Part shown: piece by piece, positions 46,249 to 56,236 of the stretch
How the letters are laid out: every line of letters begins with the position of its first letter
Position numbering within the stretch: position 1 is the first letter of the stretch
Assembly (NCBI GenBank): GCA_036504995.1
Contig: DASXUG010000008.1
Location: 434,001-498,000, forward strand
Reading direction: 5' to 3'
DNA: 64,000 nt
Source of the DNA: DASXUG01 sp036504995
Lineage (GTDB): Bacteria; Pseudomonadota; Gammaproteobacteria; Burkholderiales; Methylophilaceae
Notes under the pieces: generated by a model
Database searches by the model: none
The model's input: the letters and a program-made list of their open reading frames with translations, nothing else
What the model was told of the DNA's origin: nothing
Position numbers and translations under genes: made by a program

Positions 46249-47172
46249 TTAATGTTTGGATGCAGATAAGAGTGCGGCCCCTATCATGCCAGCTTGGTCG
46301 CCACTTTTTGAGGCATAGACATTCACTTTATCACGTAGCACGGGAATAAGGTCTTTAGCTAATCGCTGTGAGAATGCAGGTAACATTAGCGGCCAAGCCT
46401 GACTCATACCTCCACCAATCACCACGGTACCCACATCAAGCACTTTAGCAATATGTGCCACAACTTGCGCTATCGCATCTCCAGCTGTTTCATAGGCATC
46501 AATGGCTGCTTGCTCTCCCCTTGTGGCAAGGGATGCAATTTCATGTGCAGCTATTATTTGTTGTGTCGCTAATTGGTAACTCTTGCTTACCCCGCTTGCC
46601 GATGCATACTGTTCCAAGCAACCATAATTACCACAACCACATAAGCGACCATCTGGCTCAACGATAATATGTCCTACTTCCATCGCCATACCATGTTGCC
46701 CAGGAAAGACTTGCCCATTATAAATCAAGCCACCACCAACCCCTGTCCCCAGTCCGATGTATATAAGACTGGGGACAGGGAATATGAGCAACTGATATTC
46801 GCCGTAAGCAGCCGCTAAGGCATCATTTTCTACGATGACAGGCATGTTTAACGCTTGCGATAAATCCTTGGCCAAATCGACATCCATCAAGCCAGGTAAA
46901 TTTGGGGATTGCGCCAATCGTCCCGTTGCAGCGTCAATAAAACCAGGAAAACCAATACCCACGGACGCAATTTCAGGATGATTTAATATGCACTGTTGGA
47001 TATGTTCAGCAATGATATTGATAATGGTCTGCCATGCCTGAGCGGGTGCGTGAGTGCGGCAAATATTCGCAAAATCTGCAGATACTCTTGTCTCATCAAT
47101 AACACGCAAGCCTTCTACGATACCAAATCGCAGATTAGTACCACCAATATCTACCCCAATGTGCTTAACCAT
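46249..47172 (-). CDS. ROK family sugar kinase
   Basis: A 307-residue ROK kinase that phosphorylates a hexose. Seen: IGVDIGGTNLRFGIVEG (ATP phosphate loop), VENDALAAAYGE with the catalytic Asp, GTGVGGGLIYNGQ, GHIIVEPDG, and the zinc motif GRLCGCGNYGCLEQYAS. Set after malQ (21 bp) in a glycogen cluster, the likely substrate is glucose released by the amylase and MalQ, making it a glucokinase; fructokinase and N-acetylglucosamine kinase are the alternatives. Confidence 0.85.
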   Translation of the reverse strand: MVKHIGVDIGGTNLRFGIVEGLRVIDETRVSADFANICRTHAPAQAWQTIINIIAEHIQQCILNHPEIASVGIGFPGFIDAATGRLAQSPNLPGLMDVDLAKDLSQALNMPVIVENDALAAAYGEYQLLIFPVPSLIYIGLGTGVGGGLIYNGQVFPGQHGMAMEVGHIIVEPDGRLCGCGNYGCLEQYASASGVSKSYQLATQQIIAAHEIASLATRGEQAAIDAYETAGDAIAQVVAHIAKVLDVGTVVIGGGMSQAWPLMLPAFSQRLAKDLIPVLRDKVNVYASKSGDQAGMIGAALLSASKH

Positions 47173-47193
47173 GATTAGGTCTTTTTATTAAAA

Positions 47194-48648
47194 TTAGTTG
47201 AGCTTATGCTGAACTCGGTTTGTATGCTTAATAGTGTCAGATAACCATTTGATAATTTCAGGTTGCAGCTGCTCCCAATCAAAACGCCATTGCCAATTAC
47301 CTTCAATGGTACCAGGTGTATTCATCCGATGCGATGAGTCCAGCAACAAAATGTCCTGCATTGGAATAATGGCTAGCTCACTCTCCGATGCCAGCGCCAT
47401 TTCAATCAAAGCTTGCGGCATGATGGGTTGCTCAGTGTGTAAATAAGCGTGTAGAGGATGACGCTGACTTTCATCCATCGAGAGATACCAACCCAAAGTC
47501 GTATCGTTGTCATGGGTGCCTGTGTATACAACACTGTTGGAGGTGATGCGCTCTGGCAAATATGGATTATCTGGACTACCATCAAAAGCGAATTGCAAAA
47601 TCTTCATGCCTGGTAAGTGATATTTTTCGCGTAATGCATCGACTTCATCGGTAATAATCCCCAAATCCTCTGCAATCAAAGTCATATTGGGAAAATGCTC
47701 GGTAATAGCTTGGAGTAAAGCGTCTCCAGGCGCTAATACCCACTCGCCTATCATTGCGGTTTCTTCAGTCGCAGGAATCTCCCACGCCGCTTCCAGCCCC
47801 CTAAAGTGATCGATACGCACTAAGTCGAACAAATCATTCTGAGTATGCATGCGTGATAACCACCAACTAAAGCCATTATCCTGCATTGCTTGCCAATTGT
47901 AATGGGGGTTTCCCCAGCGTTGTCCTGTGGCTGAAAAATAATCAGGTGGTACACCTGCCACCACTGTCATATTTTTATCTGTATCTAACTTAAACATTGC
48001 AGGCTCGGCCCAAACCTCAGCACTATCATAAGCAACGAAAATAGGAATGTCGCCAAACAGACTTACTTGTTTACTATTAGCGTAGACCTTTAACGCGTGC
48101 CATTGTTTGAAAAAGATATACTGCGTAAATTTAACTACTTCAATTTCACTAGCATAGCGCTGTTTAGCTGACTGGATGGTAAGTGCATCACGGTTTTTAT
48201 AAGCTTCAGGCCAGTGCATCCAACCAGCATGCTGAAATTGATTGCGCAACACTAAAAACAAAGAAAAATCGTCTAACCAAGCAGAGCTTTTGCAAAAATG
48301 CTTAAAAGGCTTTTGTGCAGACTTGTCTTGTGCAAAGTTGATATAAGCCTTTGCAAGCAAGCTGACTCGATTGCTTTCAGGGTCAGAAACATCAGCTTCC
48401 GCCAGCCAACCATCTGCCACTAAAGCGTCAAACGAAATAAAGTCAGGGTTACCTGCATGCGCAGATAAACATTGATAAGGTGAGCCATCTGCATGGGTCA
48501 TATTTAGCGGTAAGGTTTGCCAAACACTAGCGCCCATGCTCTCGAGCAAATCTACAAATAGCCAAGCATCTTGGCCTAAATCTCCACTGGGTAAAGAACT
48601 GATGTGCAACAGAACACCTGCACGTCGACGATTGTGTAATTGATTCAT
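47194..48648 (-). CDS. malQ: 4-alpha-glucanotransferase (amylomaltase)
   Basis: MalQ moves maltodextrin segments between chains and frees glucose. The 484-residue GH77 enzyme shows RAGVLLHISSLPS at the N terminus and the catalytic set LVRIDHFRGLEAAWEIP (nucleophile Asp), LIAEDLGII (acid Glu) and YTGTHDNDTTLGW (Asp). Length is near the bacterial plant-type norm (about 500). It lies in a minus-strand row glgC, GH57, malQ, ROK kinase, 129 bp after the GH57 gene. Confidence 0.93.
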   Translation of the reverse strand: MNQLHNRRRAGVLLHISSLPSGDLGQDAWLFVDLLESMGASVWQTLPLNMTHADGSPYQCLSAHAGNPDFISFDALVADGWLAEADVSDPESNRVSLLAKAYINFAQDKSAQKPFKHFCKSSAWLDDFSLFLVLRNQFQHAGWMHWPEAYKNRDALTIQSAKQRYASEIEVVKFTQYIFFKQWHALKVYANSKQVSLFGDIPIFVAYDSAEVWAEPAMFKLDTDKNMTVVAGVPPDYFSATGQRWGNPHYNWQAMQDNGFSWWLSRMHTQNDLFDLVRIDHFRGLEAAWEIPATEETAMIGEWVLAPGDALLQAITEHFPNMTLIAEDLGIITDEVDALREKYHLPGMKILQFAFDGSPDNPYLPERITSNSVVYTGTHDNDTTLGWYLSMDESQRHPLHAYLHTEQPIMPQALIEMALASESELAIIPMQDILLLDSSHRMNTPGTIEGNWQWRFDWEQLQPEIIKWLSDTIKHTNRVQHKLN

Positions 48649-48777
48649 ACATTCCCTGTGACTAGATTAACCCCAAACCAGCTTAACTTAACGCATATAA
48701 TTGTTTTTATTAAAAAATTACTAACCTAGCACGGTATTTAGCTTATATTAACAATACGCTAAACTCTGAAAATATAG

Positions 48778-50508
48778 TTAAGTTTCTTCTTGTCCGCGTC
48801 GCATTGTGCCGCCAGCGGCAGGGTTGCCTCCACCAATACTAATGGCTTGATGCAACACATTAGGTACAGTTTGTTTTAACAGCTGATATAAATTGGCTAA
48901 ATTGCGGCGATACAGCTTATCGAAACTATCTACACTCACCGATGAGTTGTAATCACCAAACCACCAAAACCAATCTGAGCCTTCACAGATACTGAGTTGG
49001 CGCTCACAGGCCTTAACTTCTGCTTGACTTAATGTCTTGGTTTTCATCACTTTATCGTACACTTTTTTCGCATCACATAATAAATCCCAACCGAGATTTT
49101 TATCAGATGAACCTATCCAAGTACTAAAACTACCATATACCCAACTTCCAGCAGCTACTGCTGGTAATGCGGCAACTTCAATGGCTTGACTATGTTTAAC
49201 TTGTTCTAAGGTTTTACTGAAAGTAGTCATCTCAATAAAAGAATGTTTAGTCAGCGCCGCGTACAACTCATTCAAGAAATAATAGGCATTGTAGGGAAAG
49301 TATTCCCAAGCATTTTCACCATCTAAAATAACGCTAACCACTTTGCTATTCTGGGTATCGTTACTTGCATATATTGACTCTAGGCTGCCAACAAAATCAT
49401 TCACAGCATCCCCTGCGAACATTTTTGCATATTCAAATCCAATTTTGTCCGACAGATGATCGTCCCTAAAAAAACAAATAATGTCTTGGCTACCATTAGA
49501 AACGCGATAGGGTTTATATAAATAATCATTTTTATCTGGTATTTCTTGAGAGTCGTATGATTTATATAGACTATTTGCCAATACCCCTTGGCCTGTAGCC
49601 GCCCATTGCACACCATGTTCAGCTAACAAGCCAAGTGCTGCGTGTGAAACAGCCCCCTCCGCGGGCCACATGCCGACGGGGCTGGTTCCAAAACGCTGTT
49701 CATGTGAGACTTGTGCAGCTTCTATATGCGCTTTAGCACGGGCGACACCATCGGGATATAACGCACACTTTGGTAGTGGCGCAAATGGCATAGCATCTCG
49801 TGTTGATTTAAAGTCAATCAATAATGGCAGTATCGGATGGTAGTGCGGCGTGCTTGAAATTTCAATTTGACCACTGTCTTGCAACTTTTTATAACGTGGG
49901 ATTAAATCACTAATCAATTCACCAATAAGATCAAATAAAGCCATGCGCTCTTCAAAAGTAAATTGATGACCTTTTTCCAGCAAGCTTTGTACAAATTTAT
50001 TGTTACGTCGAATGCTCTCACCTGTCCAGGCCAAGTGATACCACACCACCAAGTCGGCCATGTATTGACCTGAGAGATAGTTAAATGCTGTAGCGCCCTC
50101 CTCTCTTAGCGTGTTGTAAATATGTAATAAACGCTGATAGTGGGCAAAAGGCTCCAACATTTTTTCATGGTGACTTTTAAAGCAACTATCAATAATCAAA
50201 CAACGTTCTTGTTTGGAAAGGTACTCAAGGTCAGCTCTGGCCAGCATGGCTAGCAGAGGGTCTTTTATCTGTTTGTTTTTAAATTGCTGGCTGTAATCCT
50301 CCAACTGATCTAACAAAACTGGTACAAAATTGAAGGTTACTTTGACCGCTGGATTTTGCTCCACATGAAACGCCATATCTGTGTAATCTTTAATGGCATG
50401 AAGGTAAGTCCAAGGTAATACGTACTCGCCAGTAATGGTATCCCGATAGTCGGGTTGATGCATATGCCAATAAAGATTGAGATATAGTTTAGGCTTTATA
50501 GCAGTCAT
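48778..50508 (-). CDS. Glycoside hydrolase family 57 (alpha-amylase/glucanotransferase type)
   Basis: A 576-residue GH57 enzyme. The first conserved region is YWHMHQPDYRD, and the nucleophile region is GMWPAEGAVS (Glu) with ATGQGVL after it. The acid region is VILDGENAWEYFPYN (Asp). GH57 members cut or rearrange alpha-1,4 glucans, and some are branching enzymes; the motifs here best fit an alpha-amylase or 4-alpha-glucanotransferase, and a glgB-type branching enzyme already exists next door. No signal peptide, so it acts on internal glycogen. It follows glgC by 150 bp. Confidence 0.87.
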   Translation of the reverse strand: MTAIKPKLYLNLYWHMHQPDYRDTITGEYVLPWTYLHAIKDYTDMAFHVEQNPAVKVTFNFVPVLLDQLEDYSQQFKNKQIKDPLLAMLARADLEYLSKQERCLIIDSCFKSHHEKMLEPFAHYQRLLHIYNTLREEGATAFNYLSGQYMADLVVWYHLAWTGESIRRNNKFVQSLLEKGHQFTFEERMALFDLIGELISDLIPRYKKLQDSGQIEISSTPHYHPILPLLIDFKSTRDAMPFAPLPKCALYPDGVARAKAHIEAAQVSHEQRFGTSPVGMWPAEGAVSHAALGLLAEHGVQWAATGQGVLANSLYKSYDSQEIPDKNDYLYKPYRVSNGSQDIICFFRDDHLSDKIGFEYAKMFAGDAVNDFVGSLESIYASNDTQNSKVVSVILDGENAWEYFPYNAYYFLNELYAALTKHSFIEMTTFSKTLEQVKHSQAIEVAALPAVAAGSWVYGSFSTWIGSSDKNLGWDLLCDAKKVYDKVMKTKTLSQAEVKACERQLSICEGSDWFWWFGDYNSSVSVDSFDKLYRRNLANLYQLLKQTVPNVLHQAISIGGGNPAAGGTMRRGQEET

Positions 50509-50577
50509 GTTAATCCTAGTAAGTAGCTAAAAGTATTGTATCTAAATATTATTTGATAAGGAGATGCACCAACTCTG

Positions 50578-50611
50578 ACTGACTTTAGGCTAATTCAAGC
50601 CTAAAGTCAGT
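50578..50611. repeat. Strong hairpin between glgC and the GH57 gene
   Basis: ACTGACTTTAGGCT (50578-50591), 6-nt loop, AGCCTAAAGTCAGT (50598-50611): 14 perfect base pairs. There is no U run on either strand, so it may be a processing or stabilising element rather than an intrinsic terminator. Confidence 0.7.
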
Positions 50612-50658
50612 AAATCACCTTAACTTATTGTAAACACCATGACCATGACAGTAAGTGG

Positions 50659-51948
50659 CTATCTAAATCGGTGTGTAGGCACCCCTAGCATTTCAGATGT
50701 CACTAATGTGATTCCTTTTTCTGACACATAAAAGCGCTTGCGATCTAATTCTAAATCCACGCCAATTTGCATGCCATCAGGTATTTTTGCACCTTTATCA
50801 ATCACTACGCGCTTCAAGATAACGCGTTGCCCAATTTCAACTTTTGGCAAGATGACCGAATCTTCAATATTGCTAAAACTATTCACACGCACATCAGAAA
50901 ACAACACAGATCGATTCACCTTACCGCCACTAACAATACAACCGCCAGATACTAAAGAATCTGTCGCCATGCCACATCTATCCACATTGTCGAACACAAA
51001 TTTAGCAGGCGGCAATTGTTCTTGATACGTCCAAATCGGCCAATCACCATCATATAGGTTAAGCTCGGGCGTTACTTTAGTCAGCTCCATATTTGCTTCC
51101 CAATATGCATCAACCGTGCCAACGTCGCGCCAATAAAAGTTACCATCAGCTGCCCCGACACAACTATCCGTAAATCGATGCGCAAAAACACGGTATTTAT
51201 GAATAATTTTAGGGATAATATCTTTACCAAAATCATGTTCCGATTTAGGGTCATCTGCATCTTTAATCAATTGTTCATATAGGAACGCTGAATTAAACAC
51301 ATAAATACCCATGCTGGCAAAAGCTTGCTTAGGGTTGTTCGGTAACGGGTTAGGATTTTCTGGCTTTTCTTTAAAGTCTATCACTCTATCGTCCTTATCA
51401 ACCTCAATCACACCAAAAGCTTTGGCTTCTTCAAGCGGTACATTAATACACGCCACGGTCATATCAGCTTTGTTTCTGACATGCACAGCCAGCATTTGGC
51501 CATAATCCATTTTATAAATATGGTCGCCTGCTAAAATTAATACATACTCAGCACCCAAGTTTCGAATAATGTCTAAATTCTGAAATACAGCATCCGCTGT
51601 ACCCATGTACCACTGTTCCTGAATGCGTTGCTGTGCAGGCCAAAGTTCTACAAACTCGTTAAACTCACCGCGCAAAAATCCCCAGCCGCGTTGCACATGC
51701 TGTAATAAGCTATGCGATTTATACTGAGTAGCTACACCAATGCGGCGAATACCAGAGTTGATGCAGTTTGAAAGCGGAAAATCAATAATGCGAAACTTAC
51801 CACCAAATGGCACAGCGGGCTTCGCTCTTGTATCTGTCAGCGCCTTTAATCGAGTACCCCTGCCTCCAGCAAGGATCAAAGCGAATGTATTTTTTGTCAG
51901 TGCACTAATAAACCTTGTCGCACCCAAATCTTGTTTAGTGTTTTGCAT
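50659..51948 (-). CDS. glgC: Glucose-1-phosphate adenylyltransferase (ADP-glucose pyrophosphorylase)
   Basis: Makes ADP-glucose, the donor for glycogen synthesis and its control point. The 429-residue protein has the pyrophosphorylase signature ALILAGGRGTRL, AKPAVPFGGKFRIIDF, the substrate region GTADAVFQNLD, GDHIYKMDY and IDFKEKPENP, with a C-terminal beta-helix. I use the ATG at 51948, which has an AGGAG site at good spacing; the upstream in-frame ATG at 51966 lies on the far side of that site. Divergent from glgB. Confidence 0.94.
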   Translation of the reverse strand: MQNTKQDLGATRFISALTKNTFALILAGGRGTRLKALTDTRAKPAVPFGGKFRIIDFPLSNCINSGIRRIGVATQYKSHSLLQHVQRGWGFLRGEFNEFVELWPAQQRIQEQWYMGTADAVFQNLDIIRNLGAEYVLILAGDHIYKMDYGQMLAVHVRNKADMTVACINVPLEEAKAFGVIEVDKDDRVIDFKEKPENPNPLPNNPKQAFASMGIYVFNSAFLYEQLIKDADDPKSEHDFGKDIIPKIIHKYRVFAHRFTDSCVGAADGNFYWRDVGTVDAYWEANMELTKVTPELNLYDGDWPIWTYQEQLPPAKFVFDNVDRCGMATDSLVSGGCIVSGGKVNRSVLFSDVRVNSFSNIEDSVILPKVEIGQRVILKRVVIDKGAKIPDGMQIGVDLELDRKRFYVSEKGITLVTSEMLGVPTHRFR

Positions 51949-52051
51949 TGTTGTCTCTCCTACCATTATCAGCTTTCAGTCCTTGTTTACACGCCATCTA
52001 CATTTCACACAACTCAGTTGAAGTGTATGTGAGATTAAATATTACACCTTT

Positions 52052-52076
52052 TGTAAAAAATTGTAACAAAATGTAA
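52052..52076. promoter_or_regulatory. Three TGTAA repeats at 10-bp spacing in the glgC/glgB gap
   Basis: TGTAA occurs at 52052, 52062 and 52072, on the same face of the helix, with similar flanks (the last two are TTGTAACAAAA and ATGTAACAATT). They lie about 50-75 bp before the proposed glgB transcription start, a typical activator position. Confidence 0.4.
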
Positions 52077-52092
52077 CAATTTTAAAATCCAT

Positions 52093-52121
52093 TTAGACAT
52101 TCGATTATGAATTAATATAGA
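52093..52121 (+). promoter_or_regulatory. Candidate glgB promoter
   Basis: TTAGAC (52093-52098), 17-bp spacer, TATAGA (52116-52121), 33 bp before the TTG start. A moderate match only. Confidence 0.35.
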
Positions 52122-52154
52122 CTACATTCATCGTAAAAAATAATTGAGCTCAAG

Positions 52155-54368
52155 TTGGCACATTTAAAACCAAATATAGATTTAACGCTGATTATTGCTG
52201 CAAAACATCATAATCCTTTTGCGTATCTTGGACCACACAATCTAGAAAGCAAGCACACTTTTCGTGCATTTTTACCCTACGCTTCAAAAGTGTGGATCAA
52301 TATTGAGCAAAATTGGTGCATCTTAGATAAAACACATACATCGGGTCTGTTTGAATTTAAAAAAGATTTTGCCAATTCCACAATAAAGCCAAGTAAGTTA
52401 CCAGATACTGCAACTCAAAAACCATGCCAGCTAAGAATTGAGCAAGATGGCAGCTTAATAGAAACATATGACCCTTACAGCTTTAATCCCTCAATTACAG
52501 CAGATGAGCTTTATTTGTTTGGGGAGGGAAACCTTAAACTAGCCTATAAAACCCTAGGTGCGCAATGCATGACACTGCAAGGCGTGCAAGGCGTAAGGTT
52601 TGCCGTTTGGGCACCAAATGCAGAGCGTGTCAGCGTTATCGGCAACTTTAATCGCTGGGATGGCCGTGTAAACCCAATGCGTGCACATGGCTCAAGTGGT
52701 GTTTGGGAGCTATTTATCCCACTTCTCAATCATGACACACTGTATAAATTTGAGATTCGTAATCGCCACACGGGCAATATCCATATCAAAACCGACCCAT
52801 TTGGGTTTAGTTTTGAACCACGTCCAGGCACAGCCTCTAAAGTTACGACATTGGATGCATATACTTGGCAAGACCAAGCATGGCTGCAGCATCGGGAAAA
52901 AAGTGACTGGCTGCACGGACCATTTAACTGTTACGAGTTACATTTAGGTTCCTGGCGTCGCGATGGGAATGGTCAGTTTCTGAGCTACCGAGATACTGCA
53001 GCCCAATTAATCCCCTACCTCAAAGAGATGGGCTATACGCACATTGAGTTAATGCCAGTTTCCGAGCACCCACTTAACGAATCATGGGGCTATCAAACCA
53101 CGGGCTATTTTGGCGTCACTAATCGCTATGGCTCACCTGACGACTTTAGATACTTTGTTGATCAATGCCACCAAGCGAATATTGGTGTAATACTGGATTG
53201 GGTTCCAGGACACTTTCCAAAAGATGATTGGGCATTAGCGCGTTATGACGGTACGGCATTATTCGAGCATGAAGACCCAAGACTTGGTGAACACCAAGAC
53301 TGGGGCACTTATATTTTTAATTATGGTCGCAATGAGGTTAGAAATTTCCTCATCTCAAACGCATATTACTGGCTGGCAGAGTTTCATATCGACGGCCTAC
53401 GCGTTGATGCGGTGGCCTCGATGCTGTACCTCGACTACTCCCGTAAACACGGTGAATGGCTACCCAACAAATTTGGGGGGCGTGAAAACCTTGATGCGAT
53501 TGAGTTTCTAAAACAACTCAATATGATGGTACATCAAGACTTCCCAGGCGCACTCACTATTGCCGAAGAGTCCACCTCATGGCCGATGATTTCCCGCCCA
53601 GTTTATTTGGGAGGCCTAGGCTTTTCCATGAAGTGGAATATGGGATGGATGAATGATACTCTTGCCTATATCGAAAATGATCCAGTACATAGGCGCTATC
53701 ATCATAACCAACTGACTTTCGGACAAATTTATGCCTATAGTGAAAATTTTGTACTCCCCTTTTCCCACGATGAAGTTGTACATGGAAAACGCTCTTTACT
53801 CGATAAAATGCCAGGGGATGCTTGGCAAAAGTTTGCCAATTTAAGGCTATTGCTCACTTACCAAATGACAAGCCCAGGTAAAAAATTAAACTTCATGGGT
53901 AACGAGTTTGGTCAAGGCCGAGAATGGAATGTGAACGCAAGTTTAGACTGGCATTTACTAGAGTCGCACTGGCATCAAGGTGTTCAACTTGCAGTAAAGG
54001 ATTTAAACCGCCTATATAAAACGCACCCAGCGTTATATCAGTTTGATTTTGAGTCCAAAGGTTTTGCATGGGTTGATTGTAACGATGTAGATCAGTCAGT
54101 GGTTAGCTATATACGCTATGCTGAAGATGGGCAGTTTGTTATTATTGTATTGAACTTCACGCCAGTACCAAGACCCAATTATCATATTGGGGTGCCAGTT
54201 GCAGGGCACTATATTGAATTATTTAATAGTGATGCAGAGTGCTATGGGGGTAGTAATATGGGCAATGGTATGGGTTTAAATACCTACGCTGAGCCTTGGA
54301 TGGGACAAAATCATTCACTATTCATCAATTTGCCACCTTTAAGTGGTTTAATTCTGCAAATAAAGTAA
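52155..54368 (+). CDS. glgB: 1,4-alpha-glucan branching enzyme
   Basis: GlgB adds alpha-1,6 branches to glycogen. The 737-residue GH13 protein has an N-terminal N1 domain and CBM48 (FAVWAPNAERVSVIGNFNRW), and the catalytic barrel with DWVPGHFPKD, nucleophile Asp in GLRVDAVASM (about 415), acid Glu in IAEESTSWP (about 469), and FSHDEVVHG. Length fits long-form GlgB. The start is TTG at 52155, as no ATG precedes the N1 domain. It is followed by pgi after 89 bp. No glgA (synthase) is seen in the window. Confidence 0.94.
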   Translation: MAHLKPNIDLTLIIAAKHHNPFAYLGPHNLESKHTFRAFLPYASKVWINIEQNWCILDKTHTSGLFEFKKDFANSTIKPSKLPDTATQKPCQLRIEQDGSLIETYDPYSFNPSITADELYLFGEGNLKLAYKTLGAQCMTLQGVQGVRFAVWAPNAERVSVIGNFNRWDGRVNPMRAHGSSGVWELFIPLLNHDTLYKFEIRNRHTGNIHIKTDPFGFSFEPRPGTASKVTTLDAYTWQDQAWLQHREKSDWLHGPFNCYELHLGSWRRDGNGQFLSYRDTAAQLIPYLKEMGYTHIELMPVSEHPLNESWGYQTTGYFGVTNRYGSPDDFRYFVDQCHQANIGVILDWVPGHFPKDDWALARYDGTALFEHEDPRLGEHQDWGTYIFNYGRNEVRNFLISNAYYWLAEFHIDGLRVDAVASMLYLDYSRKHGEWLPNKFGGRENLDAIEFLKQLNMMVHQDFPGALTIAEESTSWPMISRPVYLGGLGFSMKWNMGWMNDTLAYIENDPVHRRYHHNQLTFGQIYAYSENFVLPFSHDEVVHGKRSLLDKMPGDAWQKFANLRLLLTYQMTSPGKKLNFMGNEFGQGREWNVNASLDWHLLESHWHQGVQLAVKDLNRLYKTHPALYQFDFESKGFAWVDCNDVDQSVVSYIRYAEDGQFVIIVLNFTPVPRPNYHIGVPVAGHYIELFNSDAECYGGSNMGNGMGLNTYAEPWMGQNHSLFINLPPLSGLILQIK

Positions 54369-54457
54369 ACATTAAATATATAATACGGTTAATAAATCAT
54401 ATATATGTAACGCATTCTTAAAAACCAACTAAATTACTGAACTCAAAAAATCACAGC

Positions 54458-56119
54458 ATGATAAATCAAATAAAGTCAGCCGTATGGCAGCAGCTCAATG
54501 AACACTATCAAGAAATCTCACCATTACATATGCGTGATCTATTTGCGCAAGACAACAAAAGATTTGAGAAATTCTCTCTAAAGTTCAAAGACATTCTGCT
54601 CGATTACTCTAAAAATAGAATCACCGAGCATACAATGAGTCTGCTTTTTAAACTTGCACGTGAAAGTGACGTTGAAGCTTGGCGTGAACGCATGTTTACA
54701 GGCGAAAAAATCAACTTCACTGAAGATCGCGCCGTATTGCATACTGCATTGCGCAATCGCAGCAATAAACCAGTGCTGGTAGATGGCAAAGATGTCATGC
54801 CTGAGGTCAATCGTGTACTAGCACAAATGCGTAGCTTTACAACCCGCGTGCGCTCTGGTGAATGGCTCGGCTACACAGGCAAGGCCATTACCGATATTAT
54901 CAATATTGGCATTGGCGGCTCTGATTTAGGTCCCGTGATGGCTTGCACCGCACTCAAACCCTATGCGCAAGCGGGTCTTAGTGTTCACTTTGTTTCCAAC
55001 ATTGATGGCGCGCACCTTGCACAAGCATTAGAAAAATGTAACCCTGAAACCACGCTGATTATTGTTGCTTCAAAAACTTTCACCACTCAAGAAACCATGA
55101 CTAATGCACGTTCAGCAAGAGCATGGTTTTTGGAGTCAGCTAAAGATGAAGCGCATATTGCCAAGCACTTTGTTGCGCTTTCCACCAACGCTAAAGCGGT
55201 GAGTAACTTCGGCATCGACACCGCCAATATGTTTGAGTTTTGGGATTGGGTGGGTGGTCGCTACTCCCTATGGTCTGCCATTGGCTTATCGATTGCCCTC
55301 TACATTGGCATGGATAACTTTGAAGCCATGCTTGAAGGTGGTCATGAAATGGACAACCATTTCAGAACAGCACCACTAGAGCAAAACATGCCCGTTATCT
55401 TGGCATTAATTGGCATTTGGTATAACAACTTTTTTGAAACAGAAACGCATGCCATTTTACCTTACGACCAAGGCTTATCGCGCTTTACTGCCTATATGCA
55501 GCAAGGTGATATGGAAAGTAATGGTAAGTTTGTGAACCGCTCTGGCGAACGTATTAGCCATAGTAGCGGCCCAATTATTTGGGGTGAGTCTGGCACAAAT
55601 GGTCAACACGCTTTTTATCAGTTGATACACCAAGGCAATAAATTAATCCCGTGCGACTTTTTAATGCCGCTTAAGAGTCATTATGCAGTAGGTAAAAATG
55701 GCACTGAGCACCATAAAATCTTGCTATCCAATCTGCTCGCACAAACTAAAGCACTGATGCAAGGTAAAACTGCGAAAGAGGCCAAAGCCGAGCTTGAAGA
55801 ACAAAACATGCCGCACAACACGATCATGACCGTGTTGCCACATCGTGTGTTTGGGGGCAATCGTCCAACCAACACGATTTTATTTGATGAGTTAACGCCT
55901 AAAACGTTGGGGATGTTGATTGCCCTATACGAACAAAAGATTTTCGTTCAGGGGATTATTTGGGACATCAACTCATTCGATCAATGGGGTGTTGAATTCG
56001 GTAAGCAAATCGCGCAGAAAATATTGCCACAGCTAGATAGTAAAGAAGCAACAACTGACCACGACTGCTCAACCAACGGATTGATGAACTACTATAAAGC
56101 CAATATTAACAACGTTTAA
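54458..56119 (+). CDS. pgi: Glucose-6-phosphate isomerase
   Basis: Interconverts glucose-6-phosphate and fructose-6-phosphate, linking sugar-phosphate metabolism to glycogen. The 553-residue protein is of the long E. coli type. Seen: NIGIGGSDLGPVMA, SKTFTTQET, GGRYSLWSAIGLSIAL (signature 1), GQHAFYQLIHQG and WDINSFDQWGVEFGK (signature 2, reading INSFDQWGVE). It starts at ATG 54458 after glgB, probably in one transcript. Confidence 0.96.
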   Translation: MINQIKSAVWQQLNEHYQEISPLHMRDLFAQDNKRFEKFSLKFKDILLDYSKNRITEHTMSLLFKLARESDVEAWRERMFTGEKINFTEDRAVLHTALRNRSNKPVLVDGKDVMPEVNRVLAQMRSFTTRVRSGEWLGYTGKAITDIINIGIGGSDLGPVMACTALKPYAQAGLSVHFVSNIDGAHLAQALEKCNPETTLIIVASKTFTTQETMTNARSARAWFLESAKDEAHIAKHFVALSTNAKAVSNFGIDTANMFEFWDWVGGRYSLWSAIGLSIALYIGMDNFEAMLEGGHEMDNHFRTAPLEQNMPVILALIGIWYNNFFETETHAILPYDQGLSRFTAYMQQGDMESNGKFVNRSGERISHSSGPIIWGESGTNGQHAFYQLIHQGNKLIPCDFLMPLKSHYAVGKNGTEHHKILLSNLLAQTKALMQGKTAKEAKAELEEQNMPHNTIMTVLPHRVFGGNRPTNTILFDELTPKTLGMLIALYEQKIFVQGIIWDINSFDQWGVEFGKQIAQKILPQLDSKEATTDHDCSTNGLMNYYKANINNV

Positions 56120-56156
56120 TTAGTCAATATTTTGATTAATACACTATCATAAAAAC

Positions 56157-56186
56157 AAAAAGGGCTTGCCGCTGGCAAGCCCTTTT
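56157..56186. terminator. Bidirectional terminator between pgi and the S49 peptidase gene
   Basis: 9-bp stem GGGCTTGCC/GGCAAGCCC with a 3-nt loop (56162-56182). It is followed by TTTT on the plus strand and preceded by an A run (TTTTT on the minus strand). Confidence 0.9.
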
Positions 56187-56236
56187 CACATTAACAATTT
56201 TACATTAACGAATAGTTTAGACCACCGCTACAAAGA

